Assembly: GCA_964607915.1 (NCBI GenBank)
Contig: CAZSMU010000006.1
Location: forward strand, 1 to 56,735
Reading direction: 5' to 3'
Source: JADJPL01 sp964607915
GTDB lineage: Bacteria; Bacteroidota; Bacteroidia; Chitinophagales; Saprospiraceae
Length of the DNA: 56,735 nt
This document shows positions 41,524-50,845 of the stretch, in pieces. The notes beneath the pieces were generated by a model. The model was not told the DNA's origin, made no database searches, and worked only from the letters and a program-made list of their open reading frames with translations. Within the stretch, counting starts at the first letter, position 1. Every line of letters starts with the position of its first letter. The translations under genes and the position numbers were made by a program.

Positions 41524-44500
41524 ATGACTATGCGATGGATTGAAATCGGCCTTTTTATGGCGCTGATGTGGAATGGAGGGGAGGCTGTGGCCCAGGGTAC
41601 CCGCTTGCTCCGCCAGCCTACGGTGAGCGATCAGTCAATTGTTTTTGTATATGCCGACGACCTTTGGATAGTGGGTCGGGAAGGAGGGCAAGCCCGTCGT
41701 CTCACGACCCACGAAGGTACGGAAAGTGCCCCGCACTTTTCCCCGGATGGAAAGATGATAGCCTTCACTGCCCAGTACCAGGGCAATCCAGACGTATATG
41801 TCATCCCCGCAGAAGGGGGTACTCCCAAGCGACTGACCTGGCATCCCGGAGAGGATTTGGTACAGGGCTGGATGCCCGACGGCAAATCCGTATTGTTCCG
41901 ATCGGGGCGAAACGGCGTACCTACGAAGATCAACCACTTTTTCAGCATATCGCTGGAAGGAGGGCTGGAAGAGCAGCTTTCCATCCCGCAGGCATCCTCC
42001 GGGGAGCTATCGGAAGATGGGAAATTTGCGGCGTACAACCCGATTGCGTTCTGGGACCCCGAGTGGCGCAACTACCGGGGTGGTCAAGCACAACCTATCT
42101 GGATTCTGGATTTAAAAAGCCACACCCTGCAACAAACACCCCGAACCGATGGCGAGCGGCATACGGATCCGGTGTGGTTCCGGGATAAGATCTATTTTTT
42201 ATCGGAGCGCGATTTTGCCAACAATATTTGGATGTACCACCCTAAGACCAAAGAGTTGAAGCAAGTCACTTTTCATAAGGATTTCGATGTAAAAAGCCTG
42301 GATGCCTGCAACGACCGCATCGTTTATGAGCAGGGGGGCTATCTGCACCTGTTGGATCCCACGACGCATAAAGCCCGGCAGCTCGTCATCGAAGTACAGG
42401 GCGATTTCAACTGGGCAAAAAGCCGATGGGAGGATGTACCTGCGGCTCGTCTGGCCAACGCATCGCTGTCGCCCAGCGGAGTCAGGGCGCTTTTTGAGTA
42501 TCGGGGAGAGATATTTACCGCGCCAAAAGAAAATGGCGACTGGCGCAACCTCACCCAATCAGCTGCTGCCGACCGATTTCCTGTCTGGTCGCCCGATGGC
42601 CAGAAGATAGCCTGGTTTTCAGATGCCAGTGGGGAATACCAGTTGATGATAGGGGATCAGTACGGACTGGAGAAGCCCCGTGTGATTGCCGTATCCAATC
42701 CGTCGTTCTTTTATCGTCCCGCATGGTCGCCTGACGGCAAGTATATCGCGTTCACTGATACGCATTTTACATTGTGGTATGTGGAGGTACAGACGGGCGC
42801 TGTCAAAAAGGCAGATTCGGAGTCGTATGCGCATGTCGTGCGCACGATGAACCCGGTCTGGTCACCTGATGGCAAGTGGATTGCGTATGCCCGGCTGCTG
42901 AACTCGCAGTTCAAGGCGATTTTCGTATACCACGTCGAGACGGGAAAAAAATACCAGGTGACGGATGGATTGGCAGATGCGATTGACCCTGTCTGGGATG
43001 CTTCCGGGCGATATTTGTACTTTTTGGCCAGCACGGATTTTGCTCTCAACTCGGCCTGGTTGGATATGAGCAAGTACAGCATTCCGGTGACCCGAGGCCT
43101 GTATGTAGCGGTTTTAGCTAAGAACGGCGCTTCTCCGTTCTTGCCGCGGAGCGATGAGGAAGGAAATAAAGAGCAGGAGGCGAGCGGAAAAAAAGACTCG
43201 GTTGTGGTACAGATTGACCCGGAGGGTCTTCAGCAGCGGATCATAGCAGTGAATATCCCGGTCCGGCAATATACGGGTTTGGTACAAGGCCCAAGAGACT
43301 ATGTGTTTTATATGGAAAACGTAGAGAATCAGCCGGGCGTAACGCTGCACCGATATAATTTTAAAGACAGGAAGTCAGAACTATACCTAAGTTCGGTGCA
43401 AAGTGCTTCCGTTTCGCAGGACCGCAAGCAATTGTTGTATCAAAGCGGTAGTACCTGGGGTATTGTAAAGACGGAAGCTCTGCCCAAACCGGGCGACGGC
43501 AAACTGGCCCTCAACCTGCGCATGCGCATTGAACCACAAGAAGAATGGGCGCAGATATTCAGGGAAGGCTGGCGATTCCAGCGCGACTTTCTCTACGTGG
43601 ACAACGTGCATGGTGCCCCCTGGAAAGATATATATGACTGGTATAAGCCCTGGATAGCGCACGTTCGTCATCGCAGCGATTTAAACTACGTCGTGGATAT
43701 CTTGGGCGGGGAGGTAGCGGTAGGGCACTCGTACACCAGTGGGGGCGACTTTCCGGAAATCGAGCGCATCCCCATCGGATTGTTGGGGGCGGATTTTGAA
43801 TGGGTCAACGGTTTCTATCGCATCAAGAAGATCTATACTGCGGAGAGTTGGAACCCCGACCTGTATGCGCCATTAGCCGTTCCCGGGGTAGATGTTCGGG
43901 AAGGCGATTACCTCCTTGAAATCAATGGTATTCCGTTAAAAGCGCCGATGAATCTTTACAGCCTACTGGAAGGAACGGTAGACAAACAGACTAAAATTCG
44001 CGTTGGCCCTATGCCGGGCACAGAGGGGAGCCGCCTGGTGACCGTACTGCCCATAGCCAGTGAGTCGGGGTTGCGCACAAGGGAGTGGATTGAATCCAAC
44101 CGCCGGAAAGTGGATCTGCTCTCCAAGGGGCAGTTGGCGTACATATATGTGCCCAATACAGGCCAGGGGGGATATACGGCGTTTAACCGATATTATTTTT
44201 CACAACAGGACAAAAAGGGTGCTATCATTGACGAGCGCAATAACGGTGGGGGCTCGGCGGCGGACTATATGATTGACGTCATGGCACGTCGCCTGCATGG
44301 GTATTTTAACAGCCGCACTGCGGATCACAGGCCTTTTACGGTGCCTATGTCGGGAATTTGGGGTCCGAAAGTCATGATTATCAATGAGCGGGCAGGTTCG
44401 GGTGGGGATTTGCTTCCGTATTTGTTCCGGCGTATGCAGATAGGCCCGCTGGTTGGCACAAAAACCTGGGGCGGGCTTGTACATACTGCCGACACCCCCT

Positions 44501-44751
44501 TGTTTATAGACGGCGGCCGTATGGTAGCCCCAAGAGGTGGCTTTTACGATGTAAACGGTCAGTGGGCCATTGAAGGGGAGGGGGTCGCACCGGATATCGA
44601 AGTGTTGCAGGACCCCGGCAAAGTATTGCAGGGGCAGGATCCTCAGCTTGAACAAGCGGTACAGGAAGCATTGAGATTGATGAAAACTCAGGGTATGGAG
44701 CTAAAACCCGAACCACCGGCTCCGCTCAGGTGGAAAAGACCAGGAAAGTGA
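41524..44751 (+). CDS. Tricorn-type protease (S41 family, beta-propeller plus PDZ)
   Basis: A 1075-residue exported serine protease. Signal peptide about 1-24 (ending AVAQ). The N-terminal half has repeated propeller blades with motifs such as FSPDGKMIAF and WSPDGKWIAY; then a C1 helical region, a PDZ domain around 765-840 (VREGDYLLEINGIPLK) and the S41 catalytic domain with DERNNGGG near 902 and the nucleophile Ser959 in AGSGGD. Tricorn enzymes trim peptides produced by larger proteases. The ATG at 41524 is preferred over 41437, since it starts a normal signal peptide. A serine hydrolase gene overlaps its stop by 1 bp. Confidence 0.93.
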   Translation: MTMRWIEIGLFMALMWNGGEAVAQGTRLLRQPTVSDQSIVFVYADDLWIVGREGGQARRLTTHEGTESAPHFSPDGKMIAFTAQYQGNPDVYVIPAEGGTPKRLTWHPGEDLVQGWMPDGKSVLFRSGRNGVPTKINHFFSISLEGGLEEQLSIPQASSGELSEDGKFAAYNPIAFWDPEWRNYRGGQAQPIWILDLKSHTLQQTPRTDGERHTDPVWFRDKIYFLSERDFANNIWMYHPKTKELKQVTFHKDFDVKSLDACNDRIVYEQGGYLHLLDPTTHKARQLVIEVQGDFNWAKSRWEDVPAARLANASLSPSGVRALFEYRGEIFTAPKENGDWRNLTQSAAADRFPVWSPDGQKIAWFSDASGEYQLMIGDQYGLEKPRVIAVSNPSFFYRPAWSPDGKYIAFTDTHFTLWYVEVQTGAVKKADSESYAHVVRTMNPVWSPDGKWIAYARLLNSQFKAIFVYHVETGKKYQVTDGLADAIDPVWDASGRYLYFLASTDFALNSAWLDMSKYSIPVTRGLYVAVLAKNGASPFLPRSDEEGNKEQEASGKKDSVVVQIDPEGLQQRIIAVNIPVRQYTGLVQGPRDYVFYMENVENQPGVTLHRYNFKDRKSELYLSSVQSASVSQDRKQLLYQSGSTWGIVKTEALPKPGDGKLALNLRMRIEPQEEWAQIFREGWRFQRDFLYVDNVHGAPWKDIYDWYKPWIAHVRHRSDLNYVVDILGGEVAVGHSYTSGGDFPEIERIPIGLLGADFEWVNGFYRIKKIYTAESWNPDLYAPLAVPGVDVREGDYLLEINGIPLKAPMNLYSLLEGTVDKQTKIRVGPMPGTEGSRLVTVLPIASESGLRTREWIESNRRKVDLLSKGQLAYIYVPNTGQGGYTAFNRYYFSQQDKKGAIIDERNNGGGSAADYMIDVMARRLHGYFNSRTADHRPFTVPMSGIWGPKVMIINERAGSGGDLLPYLFRRMQIGPLVGTKTWGGLVHTADTPLFIDGGRMVAPRGGFYDVNGQWAIEGEGVAPDIEVLQDPGKVLQGQDPQLEQAVQEALRLMKTQGMELKPEPPAPLRWKRPGK

Positions 44752-45953
44752 TGGGGAAATTAAGCACACTGTTGGTGTTATTGTGCATAAGTATCCTATG
44801 GGTAGTCAAATGCGATATTTGGCCAGACCTGCAAATACAAGAGAAGGATACCGTTGAGAATCCCTATATCAAGGGGTTTGTGCAAGATTACGCTGCATTT
44901 GTAGAGACAGAGATGAAGCGCACCCAAATGCCTGGGGCTGCGGTCGTAATCGTAAAGGATTCCAGTATCCTGTTTCTGAAGGGTTTTGGAGTCAAGGAGA
45001 TATACGGGCGCGACTCGGTGGATGCGCATACGCTGTTCCGGGTAGGTTCGCTATCGAAGGGCTTCGCTGGTATATTGACGGCTATGCTCGACCGGGAGGG
45101 CGTGCTTCGCCTCGAAGATCCGGTGGTAAAATACCTCCCTGACTTCCAGTTGCGCTCCTCGGAGCAATCGCGCCGAATCACCTTGCGCCATCTGCTTTCG
45201 CATAGTACGGGGTTGCCCTATCATACCTATACCAATCTGATTGAAGCAGGGGAGGACATCCCCCACATTGCGGCCCGGTTTAAGGAAGTGCGCCTGGTGG
45301 GTCGTGAAGGAGAAGTGTTCAGTTATCAAAACGCCGCTTTTTCCGTCATTGAAGAAGTTATCCGAACCGCCAGCGGCCAGGCCTACGTCGAAGTGTTACA
45401 AAAGAAAATTTTTGAAAAAACGGGTATGCGCGATGCTTCCGCAACGTACGGCGGCATGATGGGATCCCGGAACAAAGCCTATCCTCACGAGGGCTTTGAC
45501 AGTGCATGGGTCCGAACAGATATCACGCGCCGATATTACAATACCGCTGCTGCGGGAGGGGTCAATGCCAGTATATCAGATATGGGTCAGTGGCTGCTGG
45601 TGCTATTGGGCAATCGCCCGGATGTCGTCCCGGAGGAAACGCTGGACAAAGCATTTACCCCGTTGATCAAAACGCACAACGAACGGCGTTTCTTCAGTAC
45701 CTGGACGGGTGAAAAAGAAGCCTCTTACGGATTGGGTTGGCGAATCCTCAAAACCCCTGTGGATACGATTTTATACCATGGAGGCTATGTAAACAGCTAT
45801 AAAGGGGAGATTGCCCTTCATCGCGGTGCCCGCATCGGTGTATGTGTGCTTATGAACGGTGCCGGCAGTATGTCGGAGCGTTTGGTACCCGAATTTTTTG
45901 ATATTTACCGAGCGTATGCGGATTCTATACAGGCATGGAAGCCAAAGTATTAG
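44751..45953 (+). CDS. Beta-lactamase-family (class C-like) serine hydrolase
   Basis: A 400-residue exported protein with a hydrophobic N-terminus ending WVVKC (Cys21), possibly a lipobox of weak form. The serine hydrolase motifs are Ser100-Leu-Ser-Lys103, Tyr192-Gln-Asn194 and His343-Gly-Gly345, as in class C/esterase-type members; the substrate may be a D-amino-acid peptide or an ester. Its ATG overlaps the tricorn stop by one base (TGATG), so the two are translated together. A GTG at 44730 is a less likely start. The stop overlaps the convergent TonB receptor by 4 bp. Confidence 0.88.
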   Translation: MGKLSTLLVLLCISILWVVKCDIWPDLQIQEKDTVENPYIKGFVQDYAAFVETEMKRTQMPGAAVVIVKDSSILFLKGFGVKEIYGRDSVDAHTLFRVGSLSKGFAGILTAMLDREGVLRLEDPVVKYLPDFQLRSSEQSRRITLRHLLSHSTGLPYHTYTNLIEAGEDIPHIAARFKEVRLVGREGEVFSYQNAAFSVIEEVIRTASGQAYVEVLQKKIFEKTGMRDASATYGGMMGSRNKAYPHEGFDSAWVRTDITRRYYNTAAAGGVNASISDMGQWLLVLLGNRPDVVPEETLDKAFTPLIKTHNERRFFSTWTGEKEASYGLGWRILKTPVDTILYHGGYVNSYKGEIALHRGARIGVCVLMNGAGSMSERLVPEFFDIYRAYADSIQAWKPKY

Positions 45954-48643
45954 AATTTTATTTGGAAACTTAGATTGGGCGTGAACCGCAGCATTTCAAG
46001 CTCAGCTCCTATAACGGTATTGACAGGGCTCTTGGTAGAGGGGTTTCCCGGTTCTGCTGGGGTGATAAAAGAATAGATGAACTGCCGATATTTGACATTG
46101 TTGTGGTTGGTCACATTGAACAAGTTGATTCCTATAGTTCCCTCTGCCGTCCGCATCGGGAAGGTATAATGAGCGTAAAGGTCAACCCGGTGATAATCGT
46201 TGAGGTAGCTGACCCGCTCCTCCGGTCTTAGCTGGGTGCGGTCGTTCACCGGGCTGTTGATGAGGGAAAGGTCCGTATAAGGACGGCCACTGGAAAAGAT
46301 ATAGGTGGCACCCAGATTGAATCGTTTGAGGCTATACTGTCCGTTGAGCTTTAGTTGATGCCGACGGTCGTTGGGCGCCGGAAAAGGAGAACCTCTCAGA
46401 ACATTGGGAAAAGACTGGGTGGCCTTGCTCAGCGTGTAGGCGGCCCACCAGGCGTATGTAGGGGTGGATTTCTGCAAAAGTATATCAATGCCCTGTACGC
46501 GCCCCTCGCCCAGGAATAGGTTATACCTGGGCGTCACCGGCTTTCCGTCATCTACCGACAGGCCGGTATATTGCAGGGCATGTTCCATAATCCCTTTGGT
46601 ATCCTTGCTATACCCCTCTACATCGAGGTCGAACCATTTGTTCTTATGGGAAAACCCCAGCATGAAGCTGTTGGATACGGCTACCGGGAAGCGATTGTCG
46701 CTGAGCACCCAGTACTGGAAGCTTCGGCCAAACCGATCTTCGTGGTACAGTTGCCGTACGAATTGTTGGTACAGCCCGTAGGAGGCTTTCAGGGAAAAAT
46801 CGGGTGCCAGGGCGTAGTGGGTGTACAGGCGCGGAGAAAGGTAGCTCTTTCCTTCAAAGCTGGTCAAGCGCAGCCCGGCGTCGATAGACAGGTTCTTGAG
46901 CCCTTGGCCGGACAGGTACTGGGCGTACAGCGCATGCTGGGGGGCTGTCTCGTCGCCATTGAGCCGGTTGATCCCGTCTTCCCGTATGCGAAAGCGCACC
47001 TGGCTTTGCGCACCCTGGTATCCAAAGTGCAGGGATTGCCCTTCGCGTAGCTTTAGTGTATTCTTCAGGTTGAGGTTTGTTTCGCCGATTTGGTTAAAAT
47101 GGATGTTTTCCAGAGGCAGGATAGGAATAGGTCTGGAGTCGAGTACCCTGGAAAAGGCAGTTTCTACGACCGTACTGCTTTCATACCCGGTGTGTACCAA
47201 AGTAGCATGTGTACCTAATGACGGGTTCCATTGTTGTTCCCACTGAAGGCCGAGCCCGTCGTTTTGCCACCGGGCATCTTCAGCATAGGTCTCTTCGATA
47301 TAATTTACTACGCGCCGTATGGGAGGATAGGTAGTGCGTTTGTAGTCGAGTCCGAAGCGATCCCTTCCTCTGAAGTAGCTCAGCAGGAGATTGGTGCGGG
47401 GGGAAGGCTGCCAGGTCCATTTCAGGTTGGCGTCGTTGAAATAAAAATCCGGTTGCTGTGAGGTGACGGTGCGTGCCGTTGGGCGGCCCTGTATAAAAGT
47501 GGCTACCACTTCCCGGTTGAGGTTGGATTGGTCAAAGAGGCTGCTGTTGCCCAGATTCTGGTTGGCTGTCCGAAAGCCTAACAGGAGGCTGGACTTTTTT
47601 CCGGTGGGGGCTTCCACGACGCCGCTGGAAGTGAGCAGGTTGACGTCGAGAACACCTTTCCAGCCCTCCTGGCGCATGGGCTGGGTACGCATATCTATGA
47701 CAGCTGCCGTGCGGCCTCCATATTCAGCGGGGAAGGCATTCTTGTAGATTTTGACCTGGTCAATCAAATTCGGGTTGACAATGCTGAAAATCCCAAAAAA
47801 ATGGGTGACGTTATAGAGGGTCATGCCATCCAGGAGCACGAGGTTTTCGTCGCCATTGCTGCTGCGGATACTGAGGTCGGCAGACAAATCATTACTGGCA
47901 TCTACGCCGGGGAGCATCTGAATCCCGCGAAAGAGGTCTTTACCGCCTACAAAAAAACTCATCCGGGCTAATGCGGGTACTTGCATCCGGATGCCGTCCT
48001 GGCCGTTGTATGTAGAGAAAACAGGGGCTCGTTCTTTTACCGTGATACCCGGGAGTTTTTCAATCCGGGGAACGAGCCGAATGGAAAGGTCGTGGTGGGG
48101 TCCGGATTTGTCCAGCCGCACCTCTTTGGTCTGATACCCGATATACTGAATGCGAAGACTGACGCCCGTTTCGCTCAGGGGTACCTTACCGGAAAACTTT
48201 CCCTGTTCATCAGCGGCTATTCCCTGCCCGTCGGGGAATACGATATGGGCAAAGGCCAGGGGCGAACCATTCCAGGCATCGCTCACGGAGCCCTTGATTT
48301 CGATGTAAGACGGTGCAGGGGCTGAAACCTTATTTTCCTCCTTGCGCAGCAAAACCTGCCCGGGGGCGGGGATTTGATACACCAGCCCTGTGCCGACACA
48401 CAACTGGTCCAGGGCATCTGCCAGGGATTCTGCGGAAATGGTGCGGGTTATTTTCACATCTGCGAGCGCTTCTTCGTCGTAGGCGAAGCGCGCGCCAAAC
48501 CTGCTTTCCAGTGCTTTAAAAATTTCGGGTAGCGAGGATTCGGAAAAGGAGCGCTGGAAATAGGCAGCGCCCTGTCCTGACGAGGCATGCAGCACGAGCA
48601 GGAAGCAGGAAGTTGCCATCCAACGGATACAAAGGTTTCGCAT
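45950..48643 (-). CDS. TonB-dependent receptor with STN and carboxypeptidase-like domains
   Basis: An 897-residue outer-membrane receptor. Order: signal peptide (1-23), STN domain (about 30-98, RSFSESSLPEIFKALESRFG), a CarboxypepD_reg-like beta sandwich (about 112-195), the plug (about 215-335, with NLVLLDGMTLYN) and a 22-strand barrel to the C-terminus, which ends FTPNLSFQIKF. The STN domain receives FecR signalling, so it should control its own operon through the FecI/FecR pair encoded upstream. The ligand is not evident. It starts 3 bp after the FecR stop. Confidence 0.94.
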   Translation of the reverse strand: MRNLCIRWMATSCFLLVLHASSGQGAAYFQRSFSESSLPEIFKALESRFGARFAYDEEALADVKITRTISAESLADALDQLCVGTGLVYQIPAPGQVLLRKEENKVSAPAPSYIEIKGSVSDAWNGSPLAFAHIVFPDGQGIAADEQGKFSGKVPLSETGVSLRIQYIGYQTKEVRLDKSGPHHDLSIRLVPRIEKLPGITVKERAPVFSTYNGQDGIRMQVPALARMSFFVGGKDLFRGIQMLPGVDASNDLSADLSIRSSNGDENLVLLDGMTLYNVTHFFGIFSIVNPNLIDQVKIYKNAFPAEYGGRTAAVIDMRTQPMRQEGWKGVLDVNLLTSSGVVEAPTGKKSSLLLGFRTANQNLGNSSLFDQSNLNREVVATFIQGRPTARTVTSQQPDFYFNDANLKWTWQPSPRTNLLLSYFRGRDRFGLDYKRTTYPPIRRVVNYIEETYAEDARWQNDGLGLQWEQQWNPSLGTHATLVHTGYESSTVVETAFSRVLDSRPIPILPLENIHFNQIGETNLNLKNTLKLREGQSLHFGYQGAQSQVRFRIREDGINRLNGDETAPQHALYAQYLSGQGLKNLSIDAGLRLTSFEGKSYLSPRLYTHYALAPDFSLKASYGLYQQFVRQLYHEDRFGRSFQYWVLSDNRFPVAVSNSFMLGFSHKNKWFDLDVEGYSKDTKGIMEHALQYTGLSVDDGKPVTPRYNLFLGEGRVQGIDILLQKSTPTYAWWAAYTLSKATQSFPNVLRGSPFPAPNDRRHQLKLNGQYSLKRFNLGATYIFSSGRPYTDLSLINSPVNDRTQLRPEERVSYLNDYHRVDLYAHYTFPMRTAEGTIGINLFNVTNHNNVKYRQFIYSFITPAEPGNPSTKSPVNTVIGAELEMLRFTPNLSFQIKF

Positions 48644-48646
48644 AAT

Positions 48647-49612
48647 TTATTCCACAACGACCAGGTTTCCGGAACGGGTGGCGTTCAGTTGCATAGGCCA
48701 ACAGACCTTGTAGAGCGCGCTGTCCAGGTTGCCTGCTTCGAAGAATGTTGTCGTTTTGCGTTTTAATACTTCAGGCTGTGCTTGTACTTCGATATCATAC
48801 TGCCGGGAAAGTTCGGAAAAAACTACCTGTAAAGTAGCATCTCTGAAATAAAAACGTCCGTTTCGCCATCCTGCGGCAATATCGGGGTCAGATGGGGTGG
48901 GGTTCTCCAGGGTCGTACCCTCCAGTCGGGTGGATAGGCCAGGAGTAAGTACCTGCAGGGAGGCTCCGCTGCTGACCCTGACTTTACCGCTGCGGCAACT
49001 GACTTCAAAAATGCCGTCCCGGGATTTGACATTGAAACTCGTGCCCAGCACTTCGACATTTCCAAGTTTTGTTTCCACCACGAAGGGCTCCCCTTTGGCT
49101 ACTTGAAAAAAGGCTTCCCCATTGAGTTGGATTCGCCGTTCCTTTTTCCACGTCCCCGGCCGATACCGGATTTCGGTAGCGGCATTCACGTTTACTTTAG
49201 AGCCATCGGGCAGGTTCAGGGCGAGTTGCTGAGCATTTTCTGTAAGTACTACTTTGGTCGGATTCCGGAAGACGAAGAACAGCAAAAAGGCTATGGAAGC
49301 AGCGGCAGCATACGGCAGGAAGCGAAAGACGGCGAGGCGGCGCACCGGTTTGCTTTGCGCTTGGGTCGCGGCGTTAATATTTTCCCAGATGTGGTCAAGG
49401 GTTGCAGGAGAAGGCTCTGTCTCCTGCACTTTGATAGCCAGTACAAGGCGTTTTGCTTCCTCTACGACAGGCTGTTTGTCGGGATATCCAGCTAACCACT
49501 CTTCCCAAAACCGCACACCCGCCTCGTCCGGACGGCGTACCCAGCGGATAAAGGCAGGCTCCTGGGCAAAATCCAGAGCAGTGAATTCGGTGTAGTTTTT
49601 CTTCATAGGCAT
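48647..49612 (-). CDS. FecR family anti-sigma factor
   Basis: A 321-residue inner-membrane regulator: N-terminal cytoplasmic sigma-binding region (1-96), one membrane helix (97-115), periplasmic FecR domain (about 120-225, with LPDGSKVNVNAATEIRY and GEAFFQV) and a C-terminal STN-like domain (about 245-321). It should hold the ECF sigma factor until the receptor signals. The start is the ATG at 49612; a GAGG lies 8 bp upstream. A longer frame from 49666 would overlap the metallopeptidase-like gene and is rejected. Confidence 0.93.
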   Translation of the reverse strand: MPMKKNYTEFTALDFAQEPAFIRWVRRPDEAGVRFWEEWLAGYPDKQPVVEEAKRLVLAIKVQETEPSPATLDHIWENINAATQAQSKPVRRLAVFRFLPYAAAASIAFLLFFVFRNPTKVVLTENAQQLALNLPDGSKVNVNAATEIRYRPGTWKKERRIQLNGEAFFQVAKGEPFVVETKLGNVEVLGTSFNVKSRDGIFEVSCRSGKVRVSSGASLQVLTPGLSTRLEGTTLENPTPSDPDIAAGWRNGRFYFRDATLQVVFSELSRQYDIEVQAQPEVLKRKTTTFFEAGNLDSALYKVCWPMQLNATRSGNLVVVE

Positions 49613-49624
49613 AGCTGCTTCCTC
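49613..49624 (-). promoter_or_regulatory. Ribosome binding site deciding the FecR start
   Basis: On the minus strand GAGG is followed by 8 nt and the ATG at 49612. It overlaps the stop codon of the preceding lipoprotein gene, tying translation of the two genes. Confidence 0.55.
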
Positions 49625-50084
49625 ATTTGAAAAGTTCATCCAAATACTTGGCCCGCGTTTGGGCATTATAAATCATCCGGCAGGTACTGTTGCCGCTTTG
49701 CATCATACTGGCGCAGGTTCCGTCGGCATTTTGGTCTTCCAGGTGGCGGCGGTTCAACACGCAGTGCCCCAATTCATGAAATACCACATATTCCCGCTGG
49801 TAGGAGTCTGCTTTCCGCCAAAAGGTATCGTCAATAGTGACGGTGCGGGTTTCCGAACTCTGCTCGCAACGCCCCAATACATTGACTCCGGGTAGATCGC
49901 TCAACAAGCCATTCAGCGTTTCCATATCGAACTGCTTGCCCCGGGAGCTGCCTTCCATGTAAAAGCGGTCGAAGTAGGGCTGTAGCTCGGATTGTACGAA
50001 ATATTGTACATCCGCCTCCTGCTCGCAGGCAGGAAGAAGGATTTGCAGGGCTAAGATTCCGAATAGTATCTTTTGGAGTCGCAT
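49623..50084 (-). CDS. Lipoprotein with zinc metallopeptidase-like HExxH motif
   Basis: A 153-residue lipoprotein: signal and lipobox LLPAC with Cys20, then a small domain containing FHELGHCVLNRRH (His103, Glu104, His107, with His114 six residues further), resembling but not equal to the metzincin HExxHxxGxxH. Cys73, Cys108, Cys124 and Cys135 could form disulfides. A possible Met-turn-like CASMMQSG follows. It lies between the ECF sigma gene (78 bp upstream) and fecR (10 bp downstream), an unusual place. It could process a regulator or the receptor's ligand; this is inference. Confidence 0.8.
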   Translation of the reverse strand: MRLQKILFGILALQILLPACEQEADVQYFVQSELQPYFDRFYMEGSSRGKQFDMETLNGLLSDLPGVNVLGRCEQSSETRTVTIDDTFWRKADSYQREYVVFHELGHCVLNRRHLEDQNADGTCASMMQSGNSTCRMIYNAQTRAKYLDELFK

Positions 50085-50161
50085 ACTTTACGTCGTGTGA
50101 GGGTTTTAGAGAATCCTCTATAGGTGTAAGCTGGAAAAGTCTTTTTTGTACTCATTTTCAT

Positions 50162-50719
50162 CTAAAAAAAACGCAACATCCATAAAATGGCCAGGAGCAT
50201 CAATTCCCGCAGGGCTTCCAGGGCGCGGAAAGCCAGGTTTCGCGCCGATTGATAGTTGAGATCCATGATTTCCCCAATGTCGTGATAGTCCAGGTCGGTA
50301 TAGTACTTCAGGTACAGGATTTCCTGTTGGCGCTTGGTCAAGCCTTCCAGGGCTCCCTTCAAGCGCTTTTGGCGTTCGGCGTCTATTTCGCCCCCTATGA
50401 TTTCCTGCTCAATGTCGAATACCGCTTCAAAAGAGCCCTCTTCGGGTTCGTTCGCGCTGTACCGGGAGGTGCTCACCCTGCGGATGATTTTTCGGCGCAG
50501 GGACAGTAGGAGATACTTTCGGATGGAGTCGGTCATCCCCAGTCCTTCCCGGTTATTCCACAATTCTATGAATAAATCCTGTACGCAATCTTCTACGAGT
50601 TGCCCGTCAGGGGAAAAACGGCGTCCGTACTTGAGCATCACGGCAGCGTGTTCAGCGTAGATTTGCGCTAATGCCGATTTTTCTCCGGATTTTAATTTTT
50701 TCCATAAAATATTGTCCAT
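50162..50719 (-). CDS. FecI-like ECF sigma factor
   Basis: A 185-residue ECF sigma factor. Region 2 is about 8-75 (VEDCVQDLFIELWNNRE, IRKYLLLSLRRKIIRR), region 4 about 122-172 (LTKRQQEILYLKYYTDLDYHDIGEIMDLNYQSARNLAFRAL). A hydrophobic tail ends LLAILWMLRFF. It heads a minus-strand operon with the metallopeptidase-like lipoprotein, fecR and the TonB receptor, and a consensus promoter lies upstream. Confidence 0.94.
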   Translation of the reverse strand: MDNILWKKLKSGEKSALAQIYAEHAAVMLKYGRRFSPDGQLVEDCVQDLFIELWNNREGLGMTDSIRKYLLLSLRRKIIRRVSTSRYSANEPEEGSFEAVFDIEQEIIGGEIDAERQKRLKGALEGLTKRQQEILYLKYYTDLDYHDIGEIMDLNYQSARNLAFRALEALRELMLLAILWMLRFF

Positions 50720-50750
50720 GAATATATTATAGGCTATGGATATTTTTTTT

Positions 50751-50781
50751 CAAAAATATTTTTTTCAAACATGAGTACAAA
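50751..50781 (-). promoter_or_regulatory. Bacteroidota consensus promoter for the ECF sigma operon
   Basis: On the minus strand TTTG (50781-50778), exactly 19 bp, then TATTTTTG (50758-50751): both boxes match TTTG/TAnnTTTG. Transcription would start near 50745, about 25 nt before the sigma ATG. This is the best-formed promoter in the window and implies housekeeping-sigma control of the signalling operon. Confidence 0.7.
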
Positions 50782-50845
50782 ATACGCATTGTGCGCTTAC
50801 CCAAATGAACAATCGCATTATCCAAAACAAAAAAATGAACCGACT

